In this document: piece after piece, positions 36,517-45,122 of the stretch
Layout of the letters: each line of letters starts with the position of its first letter
Position numbering within the stretch: position 1 is the stretch's first letter
NCBI GenBank assembly: GCA_963822295.1
Contig: CAWGHD010000002.1
Location: 930,001-994,000 of the forward strand
Direction: 5' to 3'
Source: VRUE01 sp963822295
Lineage (GTDB): Bacteria; Actinomycetota; Thermoleophilia; Solirubrobacterales; 70-9
Length of the DNA stretch: 64,000 nt
Made by a program: the position numbers and the translations under genes
Notes under the pieces: generated by a model
What the model saw: the letters and a program-made list of their open reading frames with translations, nothing else
Databases searched by the model: none
What the model was told of the DNA's origin: nothing

Positions 36517-37956
36517 CTAGACGGGCTGCGGGTCGAGGCTGGCCGCGGCGCTCTCGCCGGCGATCTCGAGCAGCTCCTTGACCGACTCGTCCAGGTAGCC
36601 GGCGATCGAGTCGAGGTCCTCGACCGTGCCGCGGTCGGCGAGCAGGCCGAAATGCATCGCGCCGTTGTAGCTGAACATCGCGATCGCCAGGGCGTGCCTC
36701 TTCGCCAGGAACCCGATCGGATAGACCGCGGTCAGCTCGCGGCCGAGCACGTAGAAGGGGACCTGCGGGCCCGGGAAGTTGGTGACCAGCATGTTGAAGA
36801 GCCGGGTCGAGAAGTTGATCGTCGCCGTCGGGTTGAGCAGGACCGGCGGCGCGAACTCGCGGAACCAGTCGTTGAGGCCCCAGATCGCTTCCGCGCCGAG
36901 GGCCTGCTTGGAGGCCTTCAGCTCGTTCATCCCCTTGGTCACGAACCGCAGGCGCTCATAGGGATCGGCGATCTGCACCGGCAGCGGGCCGCGCATCGCG
37001 GTCAGCCGGTTGCCGAGCTCGCCGTGCTCGTTCTCGGTCCGCACCGAGACCGGCACCAGCGCCTGCAGGGGGAACTCGTCGGGGTCGACGTCGCGGTCCT
37101 CGAGCCAGCGCCGCAGGGCGCCGCCCGCGACAGCCAGGGTGACGTCGTTGACGGTGCCGCCGAGCGCGTTCTTGATCAGTTTGAAGTCGTCGAGCGGGCC
37201 GCTGGTCCAGGTGAAGCTGCGGTCCGGGGTGATGTTCGTGTTGAAGGCCACCCTGGGTGCCGGCTTGGTCAGGTTCCAGCCGACCTCCCAGAGGCCGACG
37301 ACTCCGTCGGAGAGGCGCCTCCAGGCCTTGCGGGGCGCCTTGGCCGCGCTCCAGGTCCAGCGCGCGGCACCGGCGAACATGCCGAAGAAGCCCTTGACCG
37401 AGAGGCCGAGCAGCTTCGCCCCCGAGGGCGGCGCCTGCGGGTTCCAGGGCTCCTCGGTGCGGACTATCTCGTCCTTGGGCTCGACGTCGAAGAGCAGCAT
37501 GCCGACGTCGGTCGCCGAGATCCCGTCGGCCATCGAGTGGTGGGTCTTGTAGATGATCCCGAAGCGGTTGTCCTCGAAGCCGTCGGTAAGCCACAGCTCC
37601 CAGAGAGACTTGGAGCGGTCGAGCGGCGGTGAGAGGTACTCGCCGATCACCTCGTGGAACTGGGCGTCGGTGCCGGGCGAGGGCAGGGTGACGCGCTGCA
37701 CGTGCTCGTGGACGTCGAAGTCCGGGTCGTCGACCCACATCGGGGTCCCCAGGTGCCCGGGCGGGACGGCGAGCTTCTGGCGCAGCCGCGGCAGCAGATG
37801 GAGGCGGCTGCGGATGTGGGTGACGAAGTCGTCGTAGCTGGGCGCCGAGCCCTCGCAGACCATGATCGCCCCGATCGCCATGTGGCCGTTCGATTTCTCG
37901 TTGGTCAGGAACGAGGTGTCGAACGAGGTCAACCTGTCCATGTGGCGCTGGGCCAT
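36517..37956 (-). CDS. Wax ester synthase/diacylglycerol acyltransferase (WS/DGAT)
   Basis: The 479-residue protein transfers an acyl group from acyl-CoA to diacylglycerol or fatty alcohols to make storage lipid. The active-site HHxxxDG motif is HHSMADG (residues 139-145), preceded by the family's LTSFDTSFLTNE opening and followed by DVTLAVAGGALRRWLE and the C-terminal NFPGPQVPFYVLG segment (NxPG). ATG 37956 follows an AGGAGG ribosome-binding site. It lies between smc and ftsY and may be read with them. Actinomycetes usually carry several such genes for triacylglycerol stores. Confidence 0.9.
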   Translation of the reverse strand: MAQRHMDRLTSFDTSFLTNEKSNGHMAIGAIMVCEGSAPSYDDFVTHIRSRLHLLPRLRQKLAVPPGHLGTPMWVDDPDFDVHEHVQRVTLPSPGTDAQFHEVIGEYLSPPLDRSKSLWELWLTDGFEDNRFGIIYKTHHSMADGISATDVGMLLFDVEPKDEIVRTEEPWNPQAPPSGAKLLGLSVKGFFGMFAGAARWTWSAAKAPRKAWRRLSDGVVGLWEVGWNLTKPAPRVAFNTNITPDRSFTWTSGPLDDFKLIKNALGGTVNDVTLAVAGGALRRWLEDRDVDPDEFPLQALVPVSVRTENEHGELGNRLTAMRGPLPVQIADPYERLRFVTKGMNELKASKQALGAEAIWGLNDWFREFAPPVLLNPTATINFSTRLFNMLVTNFPGPQVPFYVLGRELTAVYPIGFLAKRHALAIAMFSYNGAMHFGLLADRGTVEDLDSIAGYLDESVKELLEIAGESAAASLDPQPV

Positions 37957-38019
37957 CGCCCTCCTCCTATTCCCTGTGAGGCGGCCTGCCACACAGCGCC
38001 ATCAGGATAATGGGTGCCC

Positions 38020-40494
38020 TCAGGCGGCGGCTTCGGCGGAGCCGCGGGCCGGCTCCACGGGGGGCTCGAGCGCGGCCTCGGCCGTCTCGCCCTCCGCCGC
38101 CCCGTCCCCGTCCTCGCCGGGAGCGATGCCGGCGAACGGCGGCGGCCCCTCGCCCTCCTGCCCCATCTCGGGCGCGTCTTCGCGCGGCAGTTTGCGCGAG
38201 ACGACCTTGGTCACGCCGTCGTCGCCCATCGTCACCCCGTAGAGGACGTCGGCGGCGTCCATCGTCCGTTTCTGGTGGGTGACGATCACGAACTGGGCGC
38301 GGTCGGAGAAGCGCCGCACGAGCTGCAGGAAGCGGTCGATGTTGGCGTCGTCGAGGGCGGCCTCGACCTCGTCGAGGATGTAGAAGGGGCAGGGGCGGGC
38401 GAGGAAGACCGCGAAGACGAAGGCGAGCGCGACCAGCGACTTCTCGCCGCCCGAGAGCAGCGAGAGCTTGCGGGTCGACTTGCCGGCCGGCGTGACCTCG
38501 ATCTCGACGCCGAGCTCCTCGCGCTGCTCTTCCTCCTCCTCGGCCGCGACCTCCGCCTCGGCCTCCGCCTCGGGGTCAGGCGTGTCGGCCGGCTCGACCT
38601 CGCGGACCGGGCGCAGGGCGACCCTTCGCAGCGCGCCGCGCCCGCCCGGGAAGAGGTGCTCGACCATCTCCTCGAAGTTCTTGGAGGTCGCCTCGAAGGT
38701 CTCCTCGAAGGCGCGCTCGATCTCACGGTCGATGTCGCGGATCAGCGCCTCCAGCTCGCGCATCCCGCGCTCGGTGTCCTCGCGCTGGACCTGGAGGGTC
38801 TCGACGTGCTCGCGGGCCTCCTCGTACTCGCTCTCGGCCAGGGGGTTGACCGGGCCGATCTGGGCCCGCCGCCGCTCCAGGCGCTCGAGCCGGCGGTCGA
38901 TGTCGGCGCGCTCCTCCTCGCTCAGCGGGCCCTCCGCCGGGGCGACCTCCTCGCCGAGGCGCTCGGCGATCGCGGCAAGCTCCTTGGCGGCCTCGGCGCG
39001 GCGGTCGCCGAGGTGGGCGGCCTCGACCTCGGCCGCGGTCAGCCGGTCGGAGGCGGCCTTCAGCTCGACCTGGAGCTCGGACTCGCGCTTGGCGCAGGCC
39101 CGCATCTCCTCGGCGATCTCGTCGCCGTCGCCCTCGCCGCCGACCACCCGGCCCTCGGTGCTCTCGACCCGGGCGCGGACCGCCGCCTCCACGGCCGCCG
39201 CGGCGGTCGCGGCGGCGCGGACGTCGGCGAGCAGCTGCTCGCCGTCGGCAAGGCGCTTGCGCAGCATCTCCCGGTGGCGCTCCCCGAGCAGCCCCTCGGC
39301 CCGGCGGGCGTGGCGGGAGGCCCGCTCTGCGCCACTGCGGACGGCTCCCAGCGCCGACTCGCGAGCGGACTCGGAGGCGTCCGTGGAGCGCGCCCGGGCG
39401 AGGCCCTCCCCGGCGCCGGCCAGGCCGGCCTCGATCTCACCGAGCTCATCCTCGAGCTGCCGCGCCCGTTCGGCGGGCGCTCCGGGAGCCGAATCGGCAA
39501 GGTCGAGGGTCAGCGGCCCGAGCTCGGACCGCAGCGCCTCGAGGCGGGCGGCGAGCTCCGCCTCGCGGTCGCCGAGGCTCGCGGCGAGCACGGCGACCCG
39601 CTGCTGCTCGCCGCGCAGCTTGGTCAGCAGCCCCCAGGCCAGGGTGCGCTCGCGGTCGCGCGCCGCGAAGCGCTCCTCGGCCTCGCGCCGGCGCCCGCTG
39701 ACCTCGGCCAGGGCCTCGTCGAGGCGGGCGCGCTCCGAGCGCGCCTGGCCGGCGATCTTCTCCGCCGCCAGCGCCCGGTCCTCGCCGAAGCGCAGCTCCT
39801 CGGCCACCAGCCTCCCGCGCAGGTCGAGTTCGTCCTTCTCGATCCGGGCTCCCAGCTCGGCCGCCTGGGCCTGCCGCTTCAGCGGCCGCAGGCGGGCGCG
39901 CGCCTCGCGCTCCACGTCGAGCGCCCGGTCGAGGTTGTCGCCCGCGGCGCGGAGTTTCAGCTCGGCGCGGCGGCGGCGCTTGCGGTGCTTGCCGAGGCCG
40001 GCGGCCTCCTCGATCAGGAGCCGCCGCTCGCGCGGCTTGGAGTGGACGATCGTCTCGACCCGGCCCTGGCTGATCACCGAGTGCATCTCGCGGCCGAGGT
40101 TGGTGTCGGAGAGGACCTCGACGACATCGGCGAGGCGGCAGCGCGCCCCGTTCAGCCGGTAGGCGCCCTCACCGGCCCGGTCCAGGTTGCGCTGGATCGA
40201 GATCTCCGCGAACTCGCTCGCGGCGCGGCCCTCGGAGTTGTCGATCACGACCTCGACCTGCGCCTCGCGGCGCCTGCCGACGCCCTTGCCGCCCGCCGAG
40301 ATCACGTCCTGCATCGAGGCGCCACGGATCGCGCCGGGGCTCTGCTCGCCGAGCGCCCAGAGCACGGCGTCGGTGATGTTCGACTTGCCGGAGCCGTTGG
40401 GGCCGACGATCACGCTGACGCCAGGGGAGAACTCGAGCCTGGCCCGCTCGGGGAAGGACTTGAACCCCTTCATCTCGATCGATCTCAGATACAT
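38020..40494 (-). CDS. smc: Chromosome segregation ATPase SMC, short form without a hinge domain
   Basis: An 824-residue SMC (family norm about 1150-1200). The N-terminal head has GPNGSGKSN (residues 31-39) and the Q-loop region ISQGRVETIVHSKPRERRLL. Two coiled-coil arms of about 230 residues each follow. The C-terminal head has the signature LLSGGEKSLVALAF (679-692) and Walker B YILDEVEAALDD. The centre, near residue 385-400, is only coiled coil with a short STDASES turn; no globular hinge with its conserved glycines is seen. An acidic insert (EAEAEAEVAAEEEEEQ) lies just before the C-terminal head motif. The single open frame shows no sign of deletion errors. Confidence 0.88.
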   Translation of the reverse strand: MYLRSIEMKGFKSFPERARLEFSPGVSVIVGPNGSGKSNITDAVLWALGEQSPGAIRGASMQDVISAGGKGVGRRREAQVEVVIDNSEGRAASEFAEISIQRNLDRAGEGAYRLNGARCRLADVVEVLSDTNLGREMHSVISQGRVETIVHSKPRERRLLIEEAAGLGKHRKRRRRAELKLRAAGDNLDRALDVEREARARLRPLKRQAQAAELGARIEKDELDLRGRLVAEELRFGEDRALAAEKIAGQARSERARLDEALAEVSGRRREAEERFAARDRERTLAWGLLTKLRGEQQRVAVLAASLGDREAELAARLEALRSELGPLTLDLADSAPGAPAERARQLEDELGEIEAGLAGAGEGLARARSTDASESARESALGAVRSGAERASRHARRAEGLLGERHREMLRKRLADGEQLLADVRAAATAAAAVEAAVRARVESTEGRVVGGEGDGDEIAEEMRACAKRESELQVELKAASDRLTAAEVEAAHLGDRRAEAAKELAAIAERLGEEVAPAEGPLSEEERADIDRRLERLERRRAQIGPVNPLAESEYEEAREHVETLQVQREDTERGMRELEALIRDIDREIERAFEETFEATSKNFEEMVEHLFPGGRGALRRVALRPVREVEPADTPDPEAEAEAEVAAEEEEEQREELGVEIEVTPAGKSTRKLSLLSGGEKSLVALAFVFAVFLARPCPFYILDEVEAALDDANIDRFLQLVRRFSDRAQFVIVTHQKRTMDAADVLYGVTMGDDGVTKVVSRKLPREDAPEMGQEGEGPPPFAGIAPGEDGDGAAEGETAEAALEPPVEPARGSAEAAA

Positions 40495-40540
40495 CCTGTG
40501 AACCTAAGGCTCGCGGCTTGATCGGACGCGACGCATTTCC

Positions 40541-41215
40541 CTAATTTCCGGCCCGCAGCTCTCCCAGGGCCTCCTCCGCGGCGGCCTGCTCCGCCACCTT
40601 CTTGCTCCGCCCCCGCCCCGTGCCGACCCGCTCGGAGTCGACGACCGCCGCGACCTCGAACGTGCGCTCGTGCGGGGGGCCCGATTCGGCGATCACCTCG
40701 TAGCTTACGCGCGCCCTGCGCTGGGCGAGCAGCTCCTGCAGCGCGGACTTGAAGTCCACCGGCGACTCGGTCGCCCCCTCGATCTCCGTCTCGAAGGCGG
40801 CGACGACGGCCGGCGCCGTGCGCTCGAAGCCGAAGGCGAGGAAGCAGGCGCCGATCAGCGCCTCGGTCACCTCGGGCAGCGCCCTGGCGCCGCCCAGCAG
40901 GACATCGGCGGGGATCGCCAGCTCGGCCGCGGGCTGGGCCTCGCGCAGCATCTCCGGCACGCCGAGCCGGCGGCCGACCTCGGTGCAGGAGACGCCGCTG
41001 ACCGCCTGGTTGTGGATCTTGGTCAGGCCGCCGGCGTCGACCGCGGGGAAGCGGTCGATCAACTCGGTCGCGACGGCCAGCGCCAGCACGCTGTCGCCGA
41101 GGTACGCCAGCCGCTCGTAGGAGTCGGCGCGCTCGTCCGTCCAGGTCGCATGGGTGAGGGCGCGGGCCCGCAGCTCGGCGGGGAGCTCCTCGATCAGTTC
41201 CGCCAGCGCGCTCAA
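40541..41215 (-). CDS. rnc: Ribonuclease III with altered catalytic-site residues
   Basis: A 224-residue RNase III with a nuclease domain (1-145) and a dsRNA-binding domain (about 152-220: DFKSALQELLAQRRARVSYE, then GRGRSKKVAEQAAAEEAL). The signature normally NERLEFLGD reads YERLAYLGD (Glu34, Ala37, Asp41) and the second motif reads PEVTEALIGA (Glu115, Glu118). Thus the usual second Glu of the signature is Ala and the usual Asp of the later pair is Glu. The other carboxylates remain. Activity may be altered. The TTG start overlaps the acpP stop (TTGA). The position between acpP and smc is classical. Confidence 0.88.
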   Translation of the reverse strand: MSALAELIEELPAELRARALTHATWTDERADSYERLAYLGDSVLALAVATELIDRFPAVDAGGLTKIHNQAVSGVSCTEVGRRLGVPEMLREAQPAAELAIPADVLLGGARALPEVTEALIGACFLAFGFERTAPAVVAAFETEIEGATESPVDFKSALQELLAQRRARVSYEVIAESGPPHERTFEVAAVVDSERVGTGRGRSKKVAEQAAAEEALGELRAGN

Positions 41216-41457
41216 GCCGGCGCGTGCTCGACGACGAAGGCGACCGCGTCCCCGACGGTCTCGATCCGCGCCGCCTGCTCCTCGGAGACGGCGACGCCGT
41301 AGCGGTCCTCGAGCTCCATGACCAGCTCGTAGAGATCGAGCGAGTCGGCGTCGAGGTCCTCCTTGAAGCGGGTCCCCTCGTCGATCCTCGCGGGGTCCAC
41401 CTCGAGCTCCTCGGCGAGGTGCTCGCGGACGAGGGTGAGGACTTCGTCCCTGGTCAT
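41212..41457 (-). CDS. acpP: Acyl carrier protein
   Basis: An 81-residue acidic four-helix carrier protein. The phosphopantetheine attachment motif is DADSLDLYELVMELEDRYGV, with Ser39. The sequence deviates from the usual DSL-D/E-x-V-E-L (Leu-Tyr in place of the valine region) but keeps all structural positions. It carries growing acyl chains in type II fatty-acid synthesis. It is part of the rpmF-plsX-acpP-rnc-smc order. The ATG at 41457 is 14 bases past the plsX stop region. Confidence 0.92.
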   Translation of the reverse strand: MTRDEVLTLVREHLAEELEVDPARIDEGTRFKEDLDADSLDLYELVMELEDRYGVAVSEEQAARIETVGDAVAFVVEHAPA

Positions 41458-41470
41458 CGCCGACTTCCTA

Positions 41471-42514
41471 TCACGCGCCGGCCCCCTCGGAGCCCCCGGC
41501 GGCGAGCGCGCCGCGGCCGGCCCCGCCCTCGCTGAGCAGGGCGGCGGTGCGCCCGACCGCGTCGACCTCGACCCCGCGGGCGGCGAGCCCCACGGCGTTG
41601 GCGATCCCGTCCGGCCCGGCGCTGCCGTGGCCGACGACGGCGATCCCGCGCAGCCCGAGCAGGATCGCCCCGCCGGTGGCGTCGGGGTCGAGCTCACGCC
41701 GCAGCCCCCGAAGTGCGGGCCGCATCAGCAGGCCGCCCAGCGCGGAGACCGGGTTTGAGCGGGCGGCGTCGCGGATCGCTCCGGTGACGGTGCGGGCCGT
41801 CCCCTCCATCAGCTTCAGGGCGACGTTGCCAGTGAAGCCGTCGGTGACGACGACGTCCACGGCGGCGGCGGGCAGGTCGCGGCCCTCGACGTTGCCGGCG
41901 AACTCGATGCCGGGGGCCGCGGCGAGGGTCGCGTGCGCGGCGACGACCTCCTCGCGGCCCTTGCCGGCCTCCTCGCCGACGGAGAGCAGCCCGACCCGCG
42001 GGCGGGAGACGCCGAGCACCGCCTCGCTGAAGGCGGCGCCGAGAAAGGCGAACTGGACCAGGTGCTGGGCGCGCACGTCGACGTTGGCGCCGACGTCGAG
42101 GAAGAGCACGGGCTTGCCGGGGACGGGCAGCCGGACCGCCAGGGCCGGGCGCTGCACGCCCTTCAGCCTGCGCAGCCCGAAGGTGGCCGCCGCCATCGTC
42201 GCCCCGGTCGAGCCGTGGCTGACCAGCGCCTCGGCACGGCCCTCGGCGACGTCGCGGGCGGCGCGGACGACCGAGGCCTCCGGGCGCCCGCGCACGGCGG
42301 GCACCGGGTCCTCCTCGTTGGCGATCGACTCGGCGGTGTCCACCACCTCCACCCCCTCGACCCCGTCGAGGCCGAGCTCCCCGCGCGGGCCGAAGACGCG
42401 GACGGAGACCCCGTCGGCGGCGGCCCTGCGGGCGCCGGCCGCGAGCGCCTCGAAGCCCTGCTCGGCGCCGAAGCCGTCGAGGGCGACGGTCGCGCCGCGC
42501 CCGGGCGGCATCAC
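41471..42514 (-). CDS. plsX: Phosphate acyltransferase PlsX
   Basis: PlsX makes acyl-phosphate from acyl-ACP for phospholipid synthesis. The 347-residue protein has VALDGFGAEQGFEALAAGA (the family normally has a D-x-M-GGD-like opening, modified here), ALVSHGSTGATMAAATFGLR, PVLFLDVGANVDVRAQHLVQ, VGLLSVGEEAGKGREEV and VVVTDGFTGNVALKLMEGTA, a continuous match to the family. The start is GTG 42514 (overlapping the rpmF stop, GTGA) or the adjacent ATG. It reads cleanly. Confidence 0.92.
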   Translation of the reverse strand: MMPPGRGATVALDGFGAEQGFEALAAGARRAAADGVSVRVFGPRGELGLDGVEGVEVVDTAESIANEEDPVPAVRGRPEASVVRAARDVAEGRAEALVSHGSTGATMAAATFGLRRLKGVQRPALAVRLPVPGKPVLFLDVGANVDVRAQHLVQFAFLGAAFSEAVLGVSRPRVGLLSVGEEAGKGREEVVAAHATLAAAPGIEFAGNVEGRDLPAAAVDVVVTDGFTGNVALKLMEGTARTVTGAIRDAARSNPVSALGGLLMRPALRGLRRELDPDATGGAILLGLRGIAVVGHGSAGPDGIANAVGLAARGVEVDAVGRTAALLSEGGAGRGALAAGGSEGAGA

Positions 42515-42726
42515 TCCTGGGTGTCGGAGGCGCCCGCCGTCGGATCGACGACCGAGTGCCTGATCACCTCACGGCCGGCGTACGTGCCGCATGTCGGGCA
42601 GACGCGATGCGGGAGGCGGGGGCTGTGGCAGCGCGGGCAGTTGTTGAGACGCGCCTTGCCGGCCTTGTGGTTGGCGCGCCGCTTGTCGCGGCGGGCACTG
42701 GAAGTTCTCTTCTTTGGGACAGCCAT
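42511..42726 (-). CDS. rpmF: 50S ribosomal protein L32
   Basis: A 71-residue L32: AVPKKRTSSARRDKRRANHK at the start and a zinc finger CPRCHSPRLPHRVCPTCG with four cysteines, so this is the zinc-binding (C+) paralogue type. An extra C-terminal tail (SVVDPTAGASDTQE) is slightly longer than usual. It begins the plsX-acpP-rnc-smc operon. In most bacteria yceD precedes it on the same strand; here yceD is divergent and separated by a methyltransferase gene. Confidence 0.95.
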   Translation of the reverse strand: MAVPKKRTSSARRDKRRANHKAGKARLNNCPRCHSPRLPHRVCPTCGTYAGREVIRHSVVDPTAGASDTQE

Positions 42727-42752
42727 TGGTCGCGGAATGGTAGCGGTGCGAG

Positions 42753-42822
42753 GGCTGTCGCGGGAGCCGGGGGGCCTGCGGGCGAGGTTTACGTTCTCGG
42801 CCCCCCGGCTCCCACGCCAGCC
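42753..42822. repeat. Dispersed palindromic element, copy A (intergenic)
   Basis: A 24-bp left arm ending GGGAGCCGGGGGGCC (42762-42776) pairs with GGCCCCCCGGCTCCC (42799-42813), extending outward with two mismatches to 42753 and 42822. The loop and arm ends share two exact blocks, GGGGGGCCTGCGGGCG (42769-42784) and CGTTCTCGGCCCCCC (42792-42806), with the copy at 52210-52300. It lies between the methyltransferase stop and the rpmF start, where it could also act as a transcription barrier. Confidence 0.8.
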
Positions 42823-42831
42823 GCCGGAGCG

Positions 42832-43326
42832 CTAGTAGGTCGCGCGAACAACCGCCAGCCCATCAGCCTCCCAGGTGACCTCACCCTGGCACCACCGGAC
42901 CACTTCGTCCAGCTCGTCAGGCTCGAAGACGTCGCCGATCACGAGGGAGCGGGAGTGGTCGGCGACGCGGCGGAAGAGGGACTGCTTCTGCTCGTCGTCG
43001 AGGTCGTTGACCGAGAGCACCGAGATCACGAGGTCCCAGGGCCCGTCCGGCAGCGGGTCCTCCATCCGCGCGAGCTGGACGTCGTCGTAGCTCTGGCGCG
43101 CGCGGAAAACCATGTCGGGGCTGGCGTCGAGGCCGATCACCCAGGCGTCGGGGTGGGCCTCGATCAGGCGGCGGGTCGTCTCGCCGGTCCCCATCCCCAG
43201 CTCGAGCACACGCTCGGGCGGGAACGGGATCGCCCCCACGGCCTGTTCCTGGAGCTCGTCGTAGCGCGGGATGCGGGAGCGGATCCGCTCCAGGTACTCG
43301 TCGGGTGTCCAGTCGAATTGACCCAT
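42832..43326 (-). CDS. Class I SAM-dependent methyltransferase
   Basis: A 164-residue protein with motif I VLELGMGTGETTRR, motif II GLDASPDMVFRAR (acidic ribose contact) and motif IV-like WDLVISVLSVNDLDD. It belongs to the UbiE/methyltransferase-11-like group. The substrate is unknown. The ATG at 43326 is divergent from yceD, leaving almost no room for separate promoters. Directly downstream is the palindromic element copy A and then rpmF. Confidence 0.82.
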   Translation of the reverse strand: MGQFDWTPDEYLERIRSRIPRYDELQEQAVGAIPFPPERVLELGMGTGETTRRLIEAHPDAWVIGLDASPDMVFRARQSYDDVQLARMEDPLPDGPWDLVISVLSVNDLDDEQKQSLFRRVADHSRSLVIGDVFEPDELDEVVRWCQGEVTWEADGLAVVRATY

Positions 43327-43346
43327 CTTCTAACCTCGTCAGGGAG

Positions 43347-43868
43347 GTGCAATCTTCCACGATCATCGACCTCGGCCGGTTCTCCCTCTCCTACGGGGAC
43401 GGCAAGCGGCTCGACCTCCCCGTCTCAATCGGACCGGTGGAGCTCGGCGGCCAGACCTACGTGCTCTCCCCCGGGTCGACCCAGGTGCGGCTCGACCTCT
43501 CCCGCCCGGCGGGCGGCTACGCCTTCCGGATGCGCTTCCCGCTCCGCGTCGACGGGCCGTGCATGCGCTGCCTCGAGCCGGCGGACGTCGAGGCGGATGT
43601 GGACGCGAGGGAGGTCGACCAGCGCGACACCGACGACGAGGAGCTGCTCAGCCCATACGTCAACGAGGGCAACGAGCTCGACCTCGGGCGCTGGGCCCAC
43701 GACGCGGCGGTGCTGGCGCTGCCCGCGCGCATCCTCTGCCGCCCCGACTGCGCCGGCCTCTGCCCGGTCTGCGGCGTCTCCCTCAACGACGCCGACCCCG
43801 CCGACCACAAACACGAAACCGCCACCGACCCCCGCTGGGCAAAGCTGGACGAGCTAAAGCTCGACTAG
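43347..43868 (+). CDS. YceD/DUF177 family protein
   Basis: The 173-residue protein has the DUF177 pattern: VDGPCMRCLEPADVE in the middle and the C-terminal CRPDCAGLCPVCGVSLN with conserved cysteines, followed by the DPRWAKLDELKLD ending typical of the family. DUF177 is linked to 23S rRNA/L32 metabolism and is almost always immediately upstream of rpmF. Here it points the other way. The start is uncertain: GTG 43347 is used, GTG 43305 would overlap the divergent methyltransferase gene, and GGGAGG at 43341 sits awkwardly close. Confidence 0.82.
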   Translation: MQSSTIIDLGRFSLSYGDGKRLDLPVSIGPVELGGQTYVLSPGSTQVRLDLSRPAGGYAFRMRFPLRVDGPCMRCLEPADVEADVDAREVDQRDTDDEELLSPYVNEGNELDLGRWAHDAAVLALPARILCRPDCAGLCPVCGVSLNDADPADHKHETATDPRWAKLDELKLD

Positions 43869-43915
43869 CCCGGTTGATCAGCGCGGCTGGAGCCGAAGCC
43901 GCTGAGCGGACCGAG

Positions 43916-44029
43916 CCGAGGGATCGGGGACCCCTCCGAACGGCTTGTACTTTTTCGCCAGTTCCAATCTCGGACGGCGGGAGCCGATCCACGAAAAAGT
44001 TGAGAGAGGAGGGGTCCCCGACCCCTCGG
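43916..44029. repeat. Long nested inverted repeat, possible bidirectional terminator
   Basis: Between the convergent yceD and coiled-coil genes, 22-bp arms at 43916-43937 and 44008-44029 (centre GGGGACCCCTCC/GGAGGGGTCCCC) match with one mismatch. A second perfect pair, CTTTTTCG (43950-43957) and CGAAAAAG (43992-43999), is nested inside. The whole is about 114 bp and could fold into one long hairpin on either strand. It has no sequence in common with copies A and B. Confidence 0.75.
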
Positions 44030-44031
44030 CC

Positions 44032-44517
44032 CTACTCCGCCTGCTGCTCGTCAAGCTCGGCCACGGGCTCCTCATCCCGGCCGGCTAGACGATCGCGCCC
44101 GCGCTGCACGGCGGCGAGGAACTTCTGAAGGTTGACCTCGAGCGTGTTGAGGATCTCGTCGGCGTAGTCCTCGGCGCCGAGGCGGATCTCGCGCTCACGG
44201 GTGCGGGCGTCCTCGACGATCTCGTCGGCGGCGCGCTCGGCCTGCTTGGTGACCTCTTCGTCGGAGATCAGGCGGGCCTGCTGCTCGCGCGCCTCGCGCA
44301 CGATCCGCTCGGCCTCGCGTTTCGCCTCGGCCAGCATCTCCTGGCGCTCCTTGACGATCCAGCGCGCCTGCTTGATCTCCTCGGGGATCGTCGCACGCAT
44401 CTGATCGAGGAGGTCGTAGATCTCCTCGCGGTCCACACGCACCTGGTCCGTCAGGGGGACGGCTCGGGCGTTGTGGACGACGTCGTCCAGCTTGTCTATT
44501 AGGACCAGTACGTCCAT
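44032..44517 (-). CDS. Coiled-coil protein resembling mycobacterial Rv2927c
   Basis: A 161-residue, almost entirely alpha-helical, highly charged protein with heptads from about residue 28 to 140 (EEIYDLLDQMRATIPEEIKQ and AKREAEREIVREAREQQARL-like stretches). It resembles the DivIVA/F0F1-b-subunit-like proteins encoded next to coaD and rpmF/rnc in actinomycetes. A role in cell-envelope growth or as a scaffold is suggested by that context only. The upstream gene coaD is 104 bases away. Confidence 0.72.
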   Translation of the reverse strand: MDVLVLIDKLDDVVHNARAVPLTDQVRVDREEIYDLLDQMRATIPEEIKQARWIVKERQEMLAEAKREAERIVREAREQQARLISDEEVTKQAERAADEIVEDARTREREIRLGAEDYADEILNTLEVNLQKFLAAVQRGRDRLAGRDEEPVAELDEQQAE

Positions 44518-44621
44518 CGGCAGATCGTAAGCCTACGTGTCAGACGCGAATTTGGTGAAGAAGCCGTGATTTCCTCGACTTTTTGCAAGCGCGCGCCCAC
44601 AACGTCTTTTCCGTCCGAAGC

Positions 44622-45121
<500 letters not shown>

Positions 45122-45122
<1 letters not shown>

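Noticed and set aside
38014..40521. A long open frame on the plus strand, antisense to smc (about 830 codons)
   Set aside because: In very GC-rich DNA the antisense frame of a real gene often stays open. The translation is low-complexity and Leu/Gly/Arg-rich without domains, while the minus strand encodes a complete SMC.
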